DNA from: Myxococcales bacterium
Lineage (GTDB): Bacteria; Myxococcota_A; Bradymonadia; Bradymonadales; GCA-2716585
Direction of reading: 5' to 3'
NCBI GenBank assembly: GCA_002716585.1
Contig: PBBL01000002.1
Coordinates: 54,032-118,031 of the forward strand
Length of the DNA: 64,000 nt
Position numbers and translations under genes: made by a program. Position 1 is the first letter of the stretch; the number at the start of each line of letters is the position of its first letter. Below, piece after piece: positions 35,058 through 44,739 of this stretch. A model generated the notes under the pieces. It saw nothing but the letters and a program-made list of their open reading frames with translations, was not told the DNA's origin and made no database searches.

Positions 35058-35323
35058 GGCGCGCGAGGATGCACACATCGCCCGCAGCTTCGACAACCGC
35101 CGCTCACCCCCCAGCGAAGCGACCTTGTTGTCCTCTACCCGATCCAAACGCCCCCGAAGTCGCGGTTTGTTCCTTCACCAGGCCACCTCCTCGGACGTCA
35201 GCACCAGTCAATTCATTCACCCACGGCCTCAACCCGGCGCTGACCCGCGCCGATAGCCACACGGGATCCGAAGAGGAGCCAGAAAAACCGGGAACTTCTG
35301 TCGCCCGCCGTTGTCCAGAGTAG

Positions 35324-36646
35324 ATGTGGCTCCGAATCAGGACCCGAGGCTCGCTGACTGAACCCCGGACCGCAGCGCTCGCTGCGCTCCACGCGAACGG
35401 AACCGTCGTGCGACACACCCGGCACACCCCCCGGCGCGCGCTGGCCGATCCCGGCTGGATGGCCCGGTGCGCCTCGACCATGGCGCTGTTCGCCCTCCTC
35501 CTGATCGTCCCCTCGCTGCTGGAGCCGCCCCACGCCACCTACAGCGCCCGCCCGGTCGTCCCCTTCGACACCGCCGAGGGCAAGCTGCTGGCGCTGCGCC
35601 CGCTGGGCGACCTCATGGAGCGCGACATCGACGACCTCGCGCGCAGCCTGGAGTACCGCCTCGGCGTCGACGTCACGCTCCTGCCGCCGCTCCCGATCCC
35701 CCCCGAGGCCCGTGACCCGGCGACCGGGCACGTCGTCGCCGACCGGCTCCTCAACTGGATGTTCGCCACCCGCCCCGACGACGCCTGGCGCTACGTCGCG
35801 GTCACCAGCGACCCGCTCCAGACCGGCGACGCCCACTCCCTCTACGGCTACGCCAACGCCGTCGATCACGTCGCCGTCCTGACCACCTTCCACTTCGAGG
35901 CGGGCCTCCACAGCACCGACCGCCTCGAACGCGCGCTCGCCCGCGACAAGCTCGCCCGCGCCGCCGTCCACGAGATGGCCCACACCCTTGGCCTCGACCA
36001 CTGCGAGCACGACCTCTGCCTGATGCAGCGGGTCATCCCCCTCGACCGCCTCGACACCCGCACCAGCCTCTGCCATGACTGCATCCAGCGGCTCGACCGC
36101 GCGCTCGCCACCCCCAACGACCCCTGGCGAGAGCAGCTCGACCTCGGCGACAGCTTCTTCCATCGCCGCTACTACACCCGCGCGCTCCACCACTACGACC
36201 TCGCCAAGGCCCTGCTCACCCCACACGACGACCCGCGCGCCCTCTCTCAGGTCGAGAACCGGATCGGCGCCTCGCTCCTCTCCATGCAGATCGTCGCCGA
36301 GGGCGAGCAGAACATCCGCCGCGCCATCGACCTCGACCCCGCCGCACCCCAACCCCACTACAACCTCGCCATCGTGTACGCCTACGCCGGTGAGCGCGCC
36401 CTCGCCCAGGAGGAGTTGGAGCGCGGCATGGCCCTTGACCAGGACCCGGTGAGCCGCCACGGCTTCGCCGGGCGCTTCCTGCTCGACATCCTCGACGACC
36501 CGGACGCCGCCGCCGCCCACCTGCGCGCCTACGCCGCCGCGGGCGGCGACAGCCCCTACCTCCTCGAAGCCCTCGACACCCTCAGCCGCCCCGGCGCCGT
36601 CCTGTTCACCCACGGCGAGGTCGAAGTGATCCACGCGACCTGGTAG
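35324..36646 (+). CDS. Second archaemetzincin-like protease, membrane-anchored with C-terminal TPR-like repeats
   Basis: A 440-residue predicted protein. Zinc site HEMAHTLGLDHC (216-227; Glu217 catalytic) is followed by C232-L-M234 and, 15 residues later, CHDC (250-253): the archaemetzincin arrangement, with CHDC replacing CPxC. A membrane segment near 48-66 anchors it. Residues about 275-420 hold TPR-like helical pairs (FFHRRYYTRALHHYDLAKAL; AAPQPHYNLAIVYAYAGERA). The ATG at 35324 is uncertain: the first 45 residues look atypical and there is no strong ribosome site; GTG 35409 or ATG 35459 are alternatives. It is similar in design to the protein at 20673, so the two may be ancient paralogues. 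Confidence 0.72.
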   Translation: MWLRIRTRGSLTEPRTAALAALHANGTVVRHTRHTPRRALADPGWMARCASTMALFALLLIVPSLLEPPHATYSARPVVPFDTAEGKLLALRPLGDLMERDIDDLARSLEYRLGVDVTLLPPLPIPPEARDPATGHVVADRLLNWMFATRPDDAWRYVAVTSDPLQTGDAHSLYGYANAVDHVAVLTTFHFEAGLHSTDRLERALARDKLARAAVHEMAHTLGLDHCEHDLCLMQRVIPLDRLDTRTSLCHDCIQRLDRALATPNDPWREQLDLGDSFFHRRYYTRALHHYDLAKALLTPHDDPRALSQVENRIGASLLSMQIVAEGEQNIRRAIDLDPAAPQPHYNLAIVYAYAGERALAQEELERGMALDQDPVSRHGFAGRFLLDILDDPDAAAAHLRAYAAAGGDSPYLLEALDTLSRPGAVLFTHGEVEVIHATW

Positions 36647-36689
36647 AGGTTGCGCCGCGCGGTTTGGCGCCTACCTTGGGAGGCGTCTT

Positions 36690-36709
36690 GAGGGCGCATG
36701 CGCGCCCTC
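36690..36709 (+). terminator. Perfect 8-bp hairpin between the metzincin and rhomboid genes
   Basis: GAGGGCGC-ATGC-GCGCCCTC, followed by TCTC. It could end the upstream transcript or be a leader hairpin of the rhomboid gene, whose Shine-Dalgarno GGAGG lies just after it. Confidence 0.35.
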
Positions 36710-36729
36710 TCTCCCGTTGGAGGCCCCGG

Positions 36730-37449
36730 ATGATCCCGCTCTACGACGACAACCCGACCAGGACCGTCCCCTGGGTCACCTACACCCTCATCGTGCTCAA
36801 CGCGGTGGTCTTCCTCTATGAGCTGATCCTCGGCGACGCCGGTCAGGCGGCGCTGTTTCGGGAGTGGGGCGTGCGCCCCATCGAGTACTGGCAGCTCTCC
36901 TCGGTCCGGGAGCCGATCGTCACGGGCGTCGTCCTGCCGCTGTTCACGAGCATGTTCCTCCACGGCGGCTTCATGCACATCATCAGCAACATGCTCTTCC
37001 TGTGGGTCTTCGGCGACAACGTCGAGGACCGCTTCGGGCACGGCAAGTACCTCCTGCTCTACCTCGGCTTCGGGCTCGCCGCCACCGCCACCCACATCCT
37101 CTTCTCGCCGGACAGCGCCATCCCCACCGTCGGCGCCAGCGGCGCCATCTCCGGCGTCCTCGGCGCCTACCTCGTCTTCTACCCCCGCGCCCGGGTCCAC
37201 ACCCTCATCCCGATCTTCTTCATCATGCTGATGCGCGAGATCCCGGCGGTCCTGTTCCTCGGGATCTGGTTCGGGCTTCAGGTCTTCAGCGGCCTCGGCA
37301 GCCTCGTCAGCAACGTCGGCGGCGTGGCGTGGTGGGCCCACATCGGCGGCTTCGTCGCAGGCGCCGCGCTCGCGCTCGTCTGGAGGATGACCTTCGGCGA
37401 CCCCGACGACCCCGACGACTACGAGTACGCCGAGTTCCGACCCGTCTGA
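36730..37449 (+). CDS. Rhomboid-family intramembrane serine protease
   Basis: A 239-residue polytopic protease that cuts transmembrane substrates within the bilayer. Catalytic Ser137 lies in GASGAISG and its partner His204 in WWAHIGGF; the conserved H83-x3-N87 of segment 2 (FMHIISNML) is present. Six membrane segments are apparent. The ATG at 36730 has GGAGG 6-10 bases upstream. It stands 83 bases downstream of the metzincin gene and converges with the transglutaminase-like gene. It ends in an acidic tail. Confidence 0.92.
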   Translation: MIPLYDDNPTRTVPWVTYTLIVLNAVVFLYELILGDAGQAALFREWGVRPIEYWQLSSVREPIVTGVVLPLFTSMFLHGGFMHIISNMLFLWVFGDNVEDRFGHGKYLLLYLGFGLAATATHILFSPDSAIPTVGASGAISGVLGAYLVFYPRARVHTLIPIFFIMLMREIPAVLFLGIWFGLQVFSGLGSLVSNVGGVAWWAHIGGFVAGAALALVWRMTFGDPDDPDDYEYAEFRPV

Positions 37450-37452
37450 CGC

Positions 37453-39675
37453 CTACTTGCAGCCGCACGCCTCGGGGTTGCCGCCCTTCAGCTCGGCGGC
37501 GCCCCAGGGGCCGGTCACCCGACCGGCGGGCGGCGAGCTGTACGCGACCTCAAACGTCCCGTTCAAGGTCGTCGTCGCCAGCGCGGCGCCGCAAAGGAAG
37601 GGGCGCACCTGCTCCTGACAGCCCACGGCGATCCCGAGGATGTCGTCCTGCCCGCGTGACGGGGCGAGGCAGACCTGAGCCTCGGCTTCGAGGTTCATCT
37701 TGGCGCTCTGGCCGTCCTCCTGGCAGGTGAGGTTGGGCAGCAGCGTCAGGTCGGCGCGGGCGTCGCAGACCACCGGGCAGACGTTCGGCTCGCTCTGGAG
37801 CAGCGCCGCGACCGTCCCGCTGAGGTTCTCCAGCAGCGTCAGGACCTCGTCGAAGATCAGGATCCGCACGTTGCCCTGCCGCGCCTTCTGCTTCAGCCCG
37901 GTCACCTCACCCTTGGAGAAGCTGCCGTAGGCGCCGTCCTCGCGGACCGCGGTGAGCCGCGCGGTGTTGGGGTCGATCCCCCACCAGGCGGCGACCGGGT
38001 TGCCCTCGACCTTGACCTGGCGCGTCGGCACGAGCGCGAGGTTGCCCGTCGTGCGGACGAAGTCCAGCAGGTGGTTGGAGGCGACCGTGGACATCGTCAG
38101 CGAGCCGAGGACGTCGTCCACGTTGCCCGGGGAGACCGTCATGATCGGGATCCCCTGGCGGCTCGCCTGCGTCATGATCATCCCCACCGTCACCAGCGGC
38201 CGCCCGGTGAGGCTGCGCACCACCGAGCCCTCGAACTGGCTCACGAAGCGCCCCCGCAGCGACTGGAACGCATGCGCCATCGACATCGGCAGCCCGGCGG
38301 CCGGGAGCGCCCGCACCGCGTCGCGGCGCAGGTCGATCTGCCAGAAGAGGCGGTCGCCCTTGCGGATCCCGCCCGTGATGATGATCCGCGGCTCGTCGAA
38401 GTAGGCGCGCACCCCGAACGACTGGGCCATCGCCAACGTCGCCCGGTCGGAGACGTTGGCGTAGGTCAACCCCATCAGCCCCCCGGCGCCGCCGAGCAGC
38501 CCCGTGAGGTACTCGCGCATCCGGGCGTCCGCCTCCTCGCGGCGCATCGTCTTGTGGAACTCCTCCTTGAGGGCGCCCCGCATCTTGCTGGTCGCCTGGT
38601 GGAGGCTGGCCAGCTCCTGCTTGGCGACCGCCTTGAGGAACGTCTCGTTCATCCACCCCGGCAGCACCAGCATGCTGAAGACCTGCTGCTCGGAGCTGAA
38701 CAGATCGAGCGCCCCGCCCTCCAAGTAGAGGTCGCGGACCACCTTCTTCTGCACCTTCCCGCCGCGATCAAAGAAGAACTCGACCCAGATCCGCGAGCGC
38801 ATCTTCCACGAGAACGAGCGCCCCTGGACCGCCTTGCCCGACACGGTCAGCTCCGGGCGCCAGCTCGCGCCACCGGCGTCGGCGGGCTCGAAGGTCAGCA
38901 CCATGTTCCGGTAGGTCATGTCCTGGACGGGCCGGGTGATCGACAACAGCTCGCCGCCGCGGTTGTCCTTGGTGGCCACGTGGACCTTCACCGTCAGCTC
39001 GACCTTCGCCTCCTTCGGGACGCCGTCGTGCTCGCCCTCCTTGCGGGTCGGCGTCGCCCCGTAGACCCCGCGCGGGAAGGCGGGCGACATCGACACCCAC
39101 TTGCCCCCGATCTTCGCCTCGACCCAGTAGTGACGCGTCACCTCGCCGAGCAGCCGCCGATCCGACTCCGGGTTGTACACCGGCGCGTTCCCCGGCACCG
39201 ACCCCTTGAGCGACGCCTTGCCCAGGTAGGCCATCATCAGGCGCTCACGGTCGGTGGCCTTGAGGTCGCCGTAGGCGATCCGCGTCTTGATGTTCGCCAC
39301 CTCCAGCAGCTCGCGCAGCAACAACGCCTGATCGAGGCTGTTGCCCGAGCGCGACATCAGGATCGCCCGGGTGTCGCGCAGGTGGCCCTCGTAGGGCTCG
39401 AAGGCGATGTTGTCACGCACCCAGTTGAAGGCGGCCTTCGGGTCGGGCCTGCGCCCCAGCTCACCGGTCAGCGCCTTGACCGACAGCGCCACCGGATCGT
39501 ACTTGAGCCGGTTGACCACCGAGACGTGCCCCTCGATCGAGTCGAGGCGCTGCTTGAACCCCGCGAAGTAGTCGCTGTCGCTCTTGTCCTGGGCCTGCCC
39601 CGGGGTCGCCATCGTCAGCGCCAGGAGCGCCCCGAGCAACATGGATCGCCTCAGGGGGGTTGTGTGTGTGTTCAT
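37453..39675 (-). CDS. Exported protein with a degenerate transglutaminase-like domain
   Basis: A 740-residue periplasmic protein with a signal peptide cleaved near ATPGQAQ (residue 29). Residues about 80-200 follow the transglutaminase-core layout, AAFNWVRDNI, then RSGNSLDQALLLRELLEVANIKTRIAYG and HYWVEAKIGGKWVSMSP. The catalytic Cys position in the GNSLDQ segment carries no Cys, His182 is kept, and the usual Asp of the 'W-DP' step is Ser, so cysteine-dependent catalysis is unlikely. The remaining 540 residues are unassigned; the last 120 contain several Cys. ATG at 39675 follows GGAGACGGCAGG. Confidence 0.65.
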   Translation of the reverse strand: MNTHTTPLRRSMLLGALLALTMATPGQAQDKSDSDYFAGFKQRLDSIEGHVSVVNRLKYDPVALSVKALTGELGRRPDPKAAFNWVRDNIAFEPYEGHLRDTRAILMSRSGNSLDQALLLRELLEVANIKTRIAYGDLKATDRERLMMAYLGKASLKGSVPGNAPVYNPESDRRLLGEVTRHYWVEAKIGGKWVSMSPAFPRGVYGATPTRKEGEHDGVPKEAKVELTVKVHVATKDNRGGELLSITRPVQDMTYRNMVLTFEPADAGGASWRPELTVSGKAVQGRSFSWKMRSRIWVEFFFDRGGKVQKKVVRDLYLEGGALDLFSSEQQVFSMLVLPGWMNETFLKAVAKQELASLHQATSKMRGALKEEFHKTMRREEADARMREYLTGLLGGAGGLMGLTYANVSDRATLAMAQSFGVRAYFDEPRIIITGGIRKGDRLFWQIDLRRDAVRALPAAGLPMSMAHAFQSLRGRFVSQFEGSVVRSLTGRPLVTVGMIMTQASRQGIPIMTVSPGNVDDVLGSLTMSTVASNHLLDFVRTTGNLALVPTRQVKVEGNPVAAWWGIDPNTARLTAVREDGAYGSFSKGEVTGLKQKARQGNVRILIFDEVLTLLENLSGTVAALLQSEPNVCPVVCDARADLTLLPNLTCQEDGQSAKMNLEAEAQVCLAPSRGQDDILGIAVGCQEQVRPFLCGAALATTTLNGTFEVAYSSPPAGRVTGPWGAAELKGGNPEACGCK

Positions 39676-39755
39676 GACCTGCCGTCTCCGTCCCAGGAGT
39701 TGGAGGCGCGCGCCTGGCTGCACACCCTCCCTCCATGTCGTTCACTGCGGAATCA

Positions 39756-39784
39756 AGGCTATCGCGTCCCACCCAGGGCGTCAA
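39756..39784 (-). promoter_or_regulatory. Promoter for the transglutaminase-like gene
   Basis: On the minus strand TTGACG (39779-39784), 17-base spacer, TAGCCT (39756-39761). It lies in the 111-bp gap after the glycosyltransferase gene. Confidence 0.45.
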
Positions 39785-39786
39785 CT

Positions 39787-41400
39787 TCATGGCCGCTCGA
39801 CGCCGATCGGCTCGGGGTCGATCAGCGCTCGCCACGCCTGAAACGCCGCGTAGGGGAGCACCACCCCGTACTCCACGAGCCGCAACACGACCGTCCCCCC
39901 CACGACCACGTCCGCGTAGATGAGCAGCACCAGCAGGCTCCAGGCCACCAGCGCCCGCGCTCGCGGGCTCTGGGCCACGGCCAGCGGGACCAGCCACGCC
40001 ACGTACCAGGGGTGCACCGTCGGGGCCATCAGCAGCAGCGCCGCCAACATCACCAACACCACCCGATCCGGCTCCACGCGCTGGTGCAGCAACAACAGCA
40101 GCACCAGCGCCAGCGCCAGCGCCACCAGCAGCTTGACCACCGCCGCCGCAAGCTCCACACCGCCAAACGCGGTGCTGGCGACCTCCTGACCCTCGTGCAG
40201 GTGGGTCATCCCGATCGCCTCAAAGGTCTCGCGGAGCGACTCAAACCGCCACCAGGGGCGCCGCCCGTCGGGTCGGTCGGGGACCGTCGCCAGGACGCGC
40301 TCCTCAACCTCCAACGCCACTGCAAACACCCCGTCGTTGGCCTGCCATTTCCTCGCGTAGGTCGAAAGTCCCTTTGAGAACGATCCCGACTCACCGAAGA
40401 CCACCGGGGTCACGTAGGGCGCCGCCGTCGCAGCCGCCGTCGCCGCGAACCCCACGGTCACCAGCGCCCCCCGCAGCGCCGCCCTCCCGCGCGCCGCCGC
40501 CCGCGTCCCCTCCACCTCGCCGCCCCACACCCCGCGGGGCCACCAGGCCCAGACCGCCAGCGGCGCCAGCGCCACCGCCCCCAACAGCTTGAAGCTCGCG
40601 CTGAGCCCCACCAGCGCCCCGGCCCCCAGCCAGGACCACCATGAACGAGGCGCCTCGCTCATCAGCACCCCCTCGCGCTTGCGCCGCCTCGGGACCACCA
40701 GCGCCACCCCCCACGTCAGCGTCGTCATCGCCAACACGTCGAGGTGCCCCGAGGCCGAAAACTCCATGATCATCAATGGATTCCACAACAGCAGCGCCGT
40801 CACCAGCCCGCGCCGCGGGGCGCTGAGCTGCTCGCCTCGCCCCGCCAGGCGCCAGACCGCGCCCAACGCGGCGAACTCCCCCGCCACCATCACCAGCCGC
40901 ATCCCGATCAAGCCGCCGCCGAGCCCCATGACCGCCGCGAACACGAGCTGCGCCGCTGGCGGGTAGATGGTCGGCACCTCCGCGTGGTTGATCAGCGACC
41001 AGAAGTCGGTGTGGAGCGGCACGAGCGCTTCAGCCGCCGGGGCCAGGCTGTAGGGGTTGAGGCGCCCCGCGGTCTGCACGTGGCCGTCCCACATGTAGCG
41101 CCAGACGTCGTCGGAGAGGTGTGGGAAGGAGCCAATCGCCAGGATGAGCCGCGGCGCCAACGCCACGAGCGCGATCTGCGCCACGGAGAGCCGCAGCCGC
41201 CCTCGCGCGACCCCCCAGGCGCTCCCCAGGTAGAGCGCGACCAGCGCGGCGAGGCCCCCCATCACGAGCGCGCGGGAGCCGTCGGCGGGGGGGCCCTGCC
41301 AGGTCGCCCAGGCGATCCAGGCGGCCGCCGCCGCGAACCCCAGCCCCAGCCCCAGCGTCGCGCCCCAGGCGGAGCGCGCGTCGTGAGGGGCGCCGGTCAT
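39787..41400 (-). CDS. Polytopic GT-C-type glycosyltransferase (DUF2029/GT87-like)
   Basis: A 537-residue membrane protein with about 10-12 hydrophobic segments. The loop after the second or third segment reads HLSDDVWRYMWDG (Asp97-Asp98), the typical catalytic loop of polyprenol-phosphate-sugar-dependent GT-C enzymes, followed by NPYSLAP and PTIYPPAAQ. Such enzymes transfer mannose or similar sugars outside the membrane. The ATG overlaps the stop of the upstream glycosyltransferase (ATGA at 41397-41400), so the two are co-translated and probably build one glycan or glycolipid. Donor and acceptor unknown. Confidence 0.8.
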   Translation of the reverse strand: MTGAPHDARSAWGATLGLGLGFAAAAAWIAWATWQGPPADGSRALVMGGLAALVALYLGSAWGVARGRLRLSVAQIALVALAPRLILAIGSFPHLSDDVWRYMWDGHVQTAGRLNPYSLAPAAEALVPLHTDFWSLINHAEVPTIYPPAAQLVFAAVMGLGGGLIGMRLVMVAGEFAALGAVWRLAGRGEQLSAPRRGLVTALLLWNPLMIMEFSASGHLDVLAMTTLTWGVALVVPRRRKREGVLMSEAPRSWWSWLGAGALVGLSASFKLLGAVALAPLAVWAWWPRGVWGGEVEGTRAAARGRAALRGALVTVGFAATAAATAAPYVTPVVFGESGSFSKGLSTYARKWQANDGVFAVALEVEERVLATVPDRPDGRRPWWRFESLRETFEAIGMTHLHEGQEVASTAFGGVELAAAVVKLLVALALALVLLLLLHQRVEPDRVVLVMLAALLLMAPTVHPWYVAWLVPLAVAQSPRARALVAWSLLVLLIYADVVVGGTVVLRLVEYGVVLPYAAFQAWRALIDPEPIGVERP

Positions 41401-42905
41401 CCGTCCGAGGTGTTGAGCAGCGCCCGGCGCAGCCAGCGGCTGGTCTGAAACAGGCTCAGCAGGCCCACGTAGAGGAACCCACACTGGAACAGCAACAGGA
41501 ACGGCAGCGACGCGAACGCCGAGCGGCCATGGAGGAGCACGACGCTCACGGCGAGGCTGAACCACAAGCCGAGCGTCAGCTCCACCACGGGGGTGACGTC
41601 CATCTTACGGATGTACTTCTTGGCCACCCAGGCGCGGCGCGGCTCCCCGCTGGTGATGGCGTACTTGGGGGTTCGGGTGAAGCCGGTCTGGTAGCCCACC
41701 AGCGCCTCCAGCACCGCCTTGCAGTTGTTGACCGACAGCCCGATCCCCAGCGACAGCACCATGGGGAGGAACTTCAGCGAGGTCCACAGGCTGCGGCCGA
41801 TCTCGCGCTGGCTGACGATGTAGAACGTGCCGACCGAGAAGGTCGCCAGCACGAACACCGGGAAGTCGACCAGGAGCGACTCGGTCCAGCCGCGCTCGAT
41901 GCGGATCACGGTCGCGATCGGCATCATGATCGACAGCAGCACCATGAGCAGGTAGGCGATGTTGTTCGACAGGTGGGTGAAGGCCTCCATCTTCACCATG
42001 AGCGGCAGCTCCGAGCGCAGGATCGTCGGCAGCAGCTTGCGGGCGGTCTGGATCGAGCCCTTGGCCCAGCGGTGCTGCTGCGACTTGAAGGCGTTCATCT
42101 CGACCGGGATCTCCGCCGGGCTCACGACGTCCTTGAGGAACACGAAGTCCCACCCCGCCAGCTGCGCGCGGTAGGAGAGGTCGAGATCCTCGGTCAAGGT
42201 GTCGTGCTGCCAGCCGCCCGCCTCGGCGATGGTCTGGCGGCGCCAGATCCCGGCGGTCCCGTTGAAGTTGAAGAACCGCCCCGAGCGGTTGCGGGCGGTG
42301 TGCTCAACCACGAAGTGGCCGTCGAGCAGGATCGACTGCACCTGCGTCAGCAGCGAGTACTCCCGGTTGATGTGCTCCCACCTCGCCTGCACCATCCCGA
42401 TCCCGGGGTCGGTGAAGAAGTCCACCGTCTCGCGCAGGAAGTCCGGCGAGGGGACGAAGTCGGCGTCGAACACGGCGATCAGCTCGCCTTGGGCGACCTG
42501 CATGCCCTCCTCCAGGGCGCCCGCCTTGTAGCCGGTTCGGTCCTCGCGGTGGATCAGCTTGACGTCCACGCCCTCCTCGCGCCAGCGCGCCACGACCTCG
42601 GCGGCGATCTCGGTCGTGTCGTCGGTGGAGTCGTCGAGGACCTGCACCTCCAGCCGATCGCGCGGGTAGTCGAACTTGCAGACCGCGTCGATGAGGCGGC
42701 CGATGACGTAGCGCTCGTTGAAGCAGGGGAGCTGGACGGTGACCCGCGGCAGTTCGTCGGGCTCAAAGCGGCGGGGGGGCTCGGGGGTGTCCCGGCGGTG
42801 GCGCCGATACAGGTACACCATGACGTAGCGGTGCAGGCCGTACAACGACAGAAACACCAGGACCACGAAGTAGCAGACCAGGAAGATGATTTCGAGATAC
42901 GCCAT
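41397..42905 (-). CDS. Family 2 processive-type glycosyltransferase (cellulose-synthase-like)
   Basis: A 502-residue membrane glycosyltransferase. An N-terminal membrane segment (5-28) is followed by a GT-A catalytic domain: [10 protein letters not shown] (Asp91-92), the DxD in FDADF (147-149), TED (238-240) and QQHRW (276-280), the classical D,D,D,QxxRW set of CesA/HasA-like enzymes. Four or more membrane segments follow (about 310-500). Sequence features such as [11 protein letters not shown] fit enzymes making glucosyl or mannosyl polymers or lipids. It starts at ATG 42905, after an in-frame TTG. Coupled to the GT-C gene downstream. Confidence 0.9.
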   Translation of the reverse strand: MAYLEIIFLVCYFVVLVFLSLYGLHRYVMVYLYRRHRRDTPEPPRRFEPDELPRVTVQLPCFNERYVIGRLIDAVCKFDYPRDRLEVQVLDDSTDDTTEIAAEVVARWREEGVDVKLIHREDRTGYKAGALEEGMQVAQGELIAVFDADFVPSPDFLRETVDFFTDPGIGMVQARWEHINREYSLLTQVQSILLDGHFVVEHTARNRSGRFFNFNGTAGIWRRQTIAEAGGWQHDTLTEDLDLSYRAQLAGWDFVFLKDVVSPAEIPVEMNAFKSQQHRWAKGSIQTARKLLPTILRSELPLMVKMEAFTHLSNNIAYLLMVLLSIMMPIATVIRIERGWTESLLVDFPVFVLATFSVGTFYIVSQREIGRSLWTSLKFLPMVLSLGIGLSVNNCKAVLEALVGYQTGFTRTPKYAITSGEPRRAWVAKKYIRKMDVTPVVELTLGLWFSLAVSVVLLHGRSAFASLPFLLLFQCGFLYVGLLSLFQTSRWLRRALLNTSDG

Positions 42906-43048
42906 CAAGTCATTGATCCGCGCTTGGTCCTGCGGCAGCGCTCAGAAGCGACGTCGAAGTGGTGGTGAGGGGGGTGAGCACCCGCGCCCCACGCCGCAAA
43001 CCGCCGCATCGTAGTACCGATGGCCCCCCGGGCGTTACGCGCCCATGT

Positions 43049-43114
43049 GGGCTTTGTGTCCCCTGTCTGGACAAGCCCCGGTCTGGCTGTGATAAAAGCC
43101 AGTCACAGACAGGG
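43049..43114 (+). ncRNA. Candidate attenuator-like structured leader with competing hairpins
   Basis: Between divergent genes (gap 42906-43289). Hairpin A: GGGCTTTGT (43049) with ACAAGCCC (43071-43078), one bulge. Hairpin B: CTGGCT (43083-43088)/AGCCAG (43097-43102). A longer stem C, CCCTGTCTG (43061-43069)/CAGACAGGG (43106-43114), encloses B and excludes A. Mutually exclusive folds are the hallmark of switches. It reads toward the gene at 43290, but lies upstream of the better promoter candidate at 43225-43253, so it would need an earlier start site. Confidence 0.3.
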
Positions 43115-43224
43115 TGTCAAGCCCAGCGCGTCACCCGACGGCCGCAGGCGGCCCGGGGAGGCTCGCGCGGAGAGGCGCAGGGCCTCATGGAGAGACACCT
43201 GGCTGAGGATTTCTTGGGAGTATA

Positions 43225-43253
43225 TTGCAGCGGGGCCGTCCCTTCTGTTACAT
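43225..43253 (+). promoter_or_regulatory. Possible promoter for the 43290 gene
   Basis: TTGCAG (43225-43230), 17-base spacer, TTACAT (43248-43253), 36 bases before the start codon. Confidence 0.35.
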
Positions 43254-43289
43254 AGTCCCTCTGTCTTACGGGCAGACGGAGCATACTGC

Positions 43290-44702
43290 ATGCAGGCAAG
43301 ACAGCCCACATACCTAGAAGCGATGCTTGATCGTCTGGTCGAGCCCACCCGAGACTACCTCGAGAAGCACACGGATCTGGAGCCGCTCTCGGTCCTCATC
43401 GCTCATATCCTACGTGATAACAGCGATTTCCGACCGGAGTTGACCGACATCCTCGGCAACGACCCGCTGCTTCGCGCCGGGCGCGCCTACCTCGGGCTGC
43501 TCCTGGAGAACGACCGCCTCCCTCGCGGCGAGCAGCTCACGTTGGAGGAGCTGACCCTGCCGCGCGGGCTGCTGATCGACTTCTTCAGCGGCGAGGTCAA
43601 CATCCAGGGCCGGGCCCAGGAGGTGCTGAGCCTGGTTGAGCGCAAGTTCTCCCAGCGCGCCTTCAAGCAGGCGACCATCCTCCTCCAGCTCTTTGAGACC
43701 GATCAGTCCACCCGCATGCAGAACGAGCGCAAGCTGTTCTACGAGGACATGATCCAGCGGCTGGGCATCCGCCGCCGCCACCCGCTCGCCGAAGACGACA
43801 TCAAGCAGGTCCACGACCACTTCAAGGCGATCGACGACGCGCTCAAGAACACCGGCGCGTTCATCACCCCCGAGGAGCCGGAGTCGATCACCACGCTGGC
43901 CGAGGCGATGAAGGACCCGAGCTACGCCCGGGAGCTGCGCCCCCCAGAGCCGCTCCTCGCGTCCGAAGGCGACGACACCCTCGACTTCAGCATGGAGATG
44001 ATCGAGCCCTCGACCGTCATCCAGGGGCTCCGCGATCCCTTCCTGCCGCTGACCCGCTCCTTCGACTGGCTCGCGGCGCGTCACCAGATCAACTTCTGCG
44101 TCCTCGTCCGCCACCCGGCCGAGCTGCAACTGTGGAGCACCATCAACAACCTCGGCACCACCACCGAGGGCAACGAGCTGACTCTGTTCGTGCCCCCCTC
44201 GCGGTGGCGCTCCCCGGCGGACTACACCGAGCTGCCGCTGCTCCACCTGCTCTCGTTCCACCTGTCCGCCGAGTCGATGCGCGACTACATCCACGCCCTC
44301 ACCCGGGCGTGCTACTTCATCCTGCTCGCGGTCGGCGACACCGGGCTTGAGGCCTACCTCGACACCTACTTCGCCTGGCTCAACGCCACCCTCGGCATCG
44401 ACGGCACCCGCTTCGTCGATCGCCTCCACCGCGACTCCACCCTCGGCGAGCAGACGCTGGGCGACACCATCGACTCCATCTTCCAGGAGTACTTCGAGGA
44501 GCCGCTCATGGCGCGCCACGCCGCGCTGACCGACCAGGACATCCAGACCGCGATCAAGGCCTTCGTCCACCAGATGCGCACCGCCAACTACAGCGAGATC
44601 GCGCCCGGACACTACGACCTCGGCTCCATCATCCTCGACAACCTGCTCGGCATCGAGTACCCGTCGCCCGAGTTCGCCTTCAAGATCCATCGCATCGTCT
44701 GA
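43290..44702 (+). CDS. Hypothetical cytoplasmic protein, 470 residues
   Basis: No family recognised. It is soluble, acidic and mainly helical, without signal or membrane segments. The N-terminal half has paired helices (TRDYLEKHTDLEPLSVLIAHIL; RAQEVLSLVERKFSQRAFKQATILLQLFETD), while the C-terminal half is richer in hydrophobic and aromatic residues (YTELPLLHLLSFHL; EAYLDTYFAWLN). ATG at 43290 has GGAG 10 bases upstream. It stands alone between a structured leader region and a strong inverted repeat, so it is probably a single-gene unit. Confidence 0.6.
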   Translation: MQARQPTYLEAMLDRLVEPTRDYLEKHTDLEPLSVLIAHILRDNSDFRPELTDILGNDPLLRAGRAYLGLLLENDRLPRGEQLTLEELTLPRGLLIDFFSGEVNIQGRAQEVLSLVERKFSQRAFKQATILLQLFETDQSTRMQNERKLFYEDMIQRLGIRRRHPLAEDDIKQVHDHFKAIDDALKNTGAFITPEEPESITTLAEAMKDPSYARELRPPEPLLASEGDDTLDFSMEMIEPSTVIQGLRDPFLPLTRSFDWLAARHQINFCVLVRHPAELQLWSTINNLGTTTEGNELTLFVPPSRWRSPADYTELPLLHLLSFHLSAESMRDYIHALTRACYFILLAVGDTGLEAYLDTYFAWLNATLGIDGTRFVDRLHRDSTLGEQTLGDTIDSIFQEYFEEPLMARHAALTDQDIQTAIKAFVHQMRTANYSEIAPGHYDLGSIILDNLLGIEYPSPEFAFKIHRIV

Positions 44703-44739
44703 GATAAACGCGTCTAGAGCGTTGGTCTGAGCCAATTGA

